Part shown: in pieces, positions 5,728 to 5,759 of the stretch
Layout: every line of letters starts with the position of its first letter
How positions within the stretch are numbered: the first letter of the stretch is position 1
Assembly (NCBI GenBank): GCA_017544125.1
Contig: JAFYET010000184.1
Coordinates: 1-5,759 of the forward strand
Origin: Ruminococcus sp.
Lineage (GTDB): Bacteria > Bacillota > Clostridia > Oscillospirales > Ruminococcaceae
DNA length: 5,759 bases
Reading direction: 5' to 3'
Notes under the pieces: generated by a model
Database searches by the model: none
Seen by the model: only the letters and a program-made list of their open reading frames with translations
What the model was told of the DNA's origin: nothing
Position numbers and translations under genes: made by a program

Positions 5728-5759
5728 ATTCCCACGAAATTGCTTTGATAAGCGAAAAA

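Noticed and set aside
5687..5759. Plus-strand ATG frame running open to the right edge
   Set aside because: It is only 24 codons long, has no ribosome-binding site, and consists of the two hairpin sequences, so it is more likely repeat DNA than a gene.

Overview
The window reads as a compact chromosomal stretch from a Gram-positive anaerobe of the Firmicutes (Bacillota). Every gene lies on the minus strand and starts behind a good AGGAGG-type ribosome-binding site. The promoters are TTGACA/TATACT-like, and the gene set is typical of Clostridia: a BcrA/LanF-type ABC transporter with a histidine kinase, and a Na/Pi cotransporter with a PhoU-like tail. A Ruminococcus-like gut bacterium is my best guess, from codon style and the AT-rich intergenic repeats. 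This is an inference, not a demonstrated assignment.

In the direction of transcription (right to left), the right edge (5508-5759) is non-coding and rich in structure. It holds two small hairpins, four tandem CATAATT/G heptamers, a perfect 17-bp palindrome, four evenly spaced TCTTTAC-type repeats, and an extended -10 promoter with a poor -35. This looks like the activator-controlled promoter of the first operon. That operon encodes an ABC ATPase (4593-5507), an overlapping six-helix permease (3875-4600) and a single-helix sensor histidine kinase (2976-3860), and it ends in a rho-independent terminator (2926-2970). Together they look like a peptide-antibiotic or lantibiotic-type detoxification and sensing module. 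No response regulator is present in the window, although the promoter repeats look like the target of one.

Immediately past the terminator, a near-consensus promoter (2883-2911) starts a second unit. It contains a Na+/phosphate cotransporter-family protein with a C-terminal PhoU-like domain (1043-2821), a 59-bp gap with a strong hairpin but no U-tract, a complete MBL-fold metallo-hydrolase (183-983), and the first 50 codons of a class I SAM-dependent methyltransferase that runs off the left edge (1-151).

The genes themselves belong to known families. I do not see a clearly unprecedented system. The most interesting points are the multi-repeat promoter of the kinase/ABC operon with no regulator beside it, the adjoining palindrome and heptamer array, and the E-loop ATPase.
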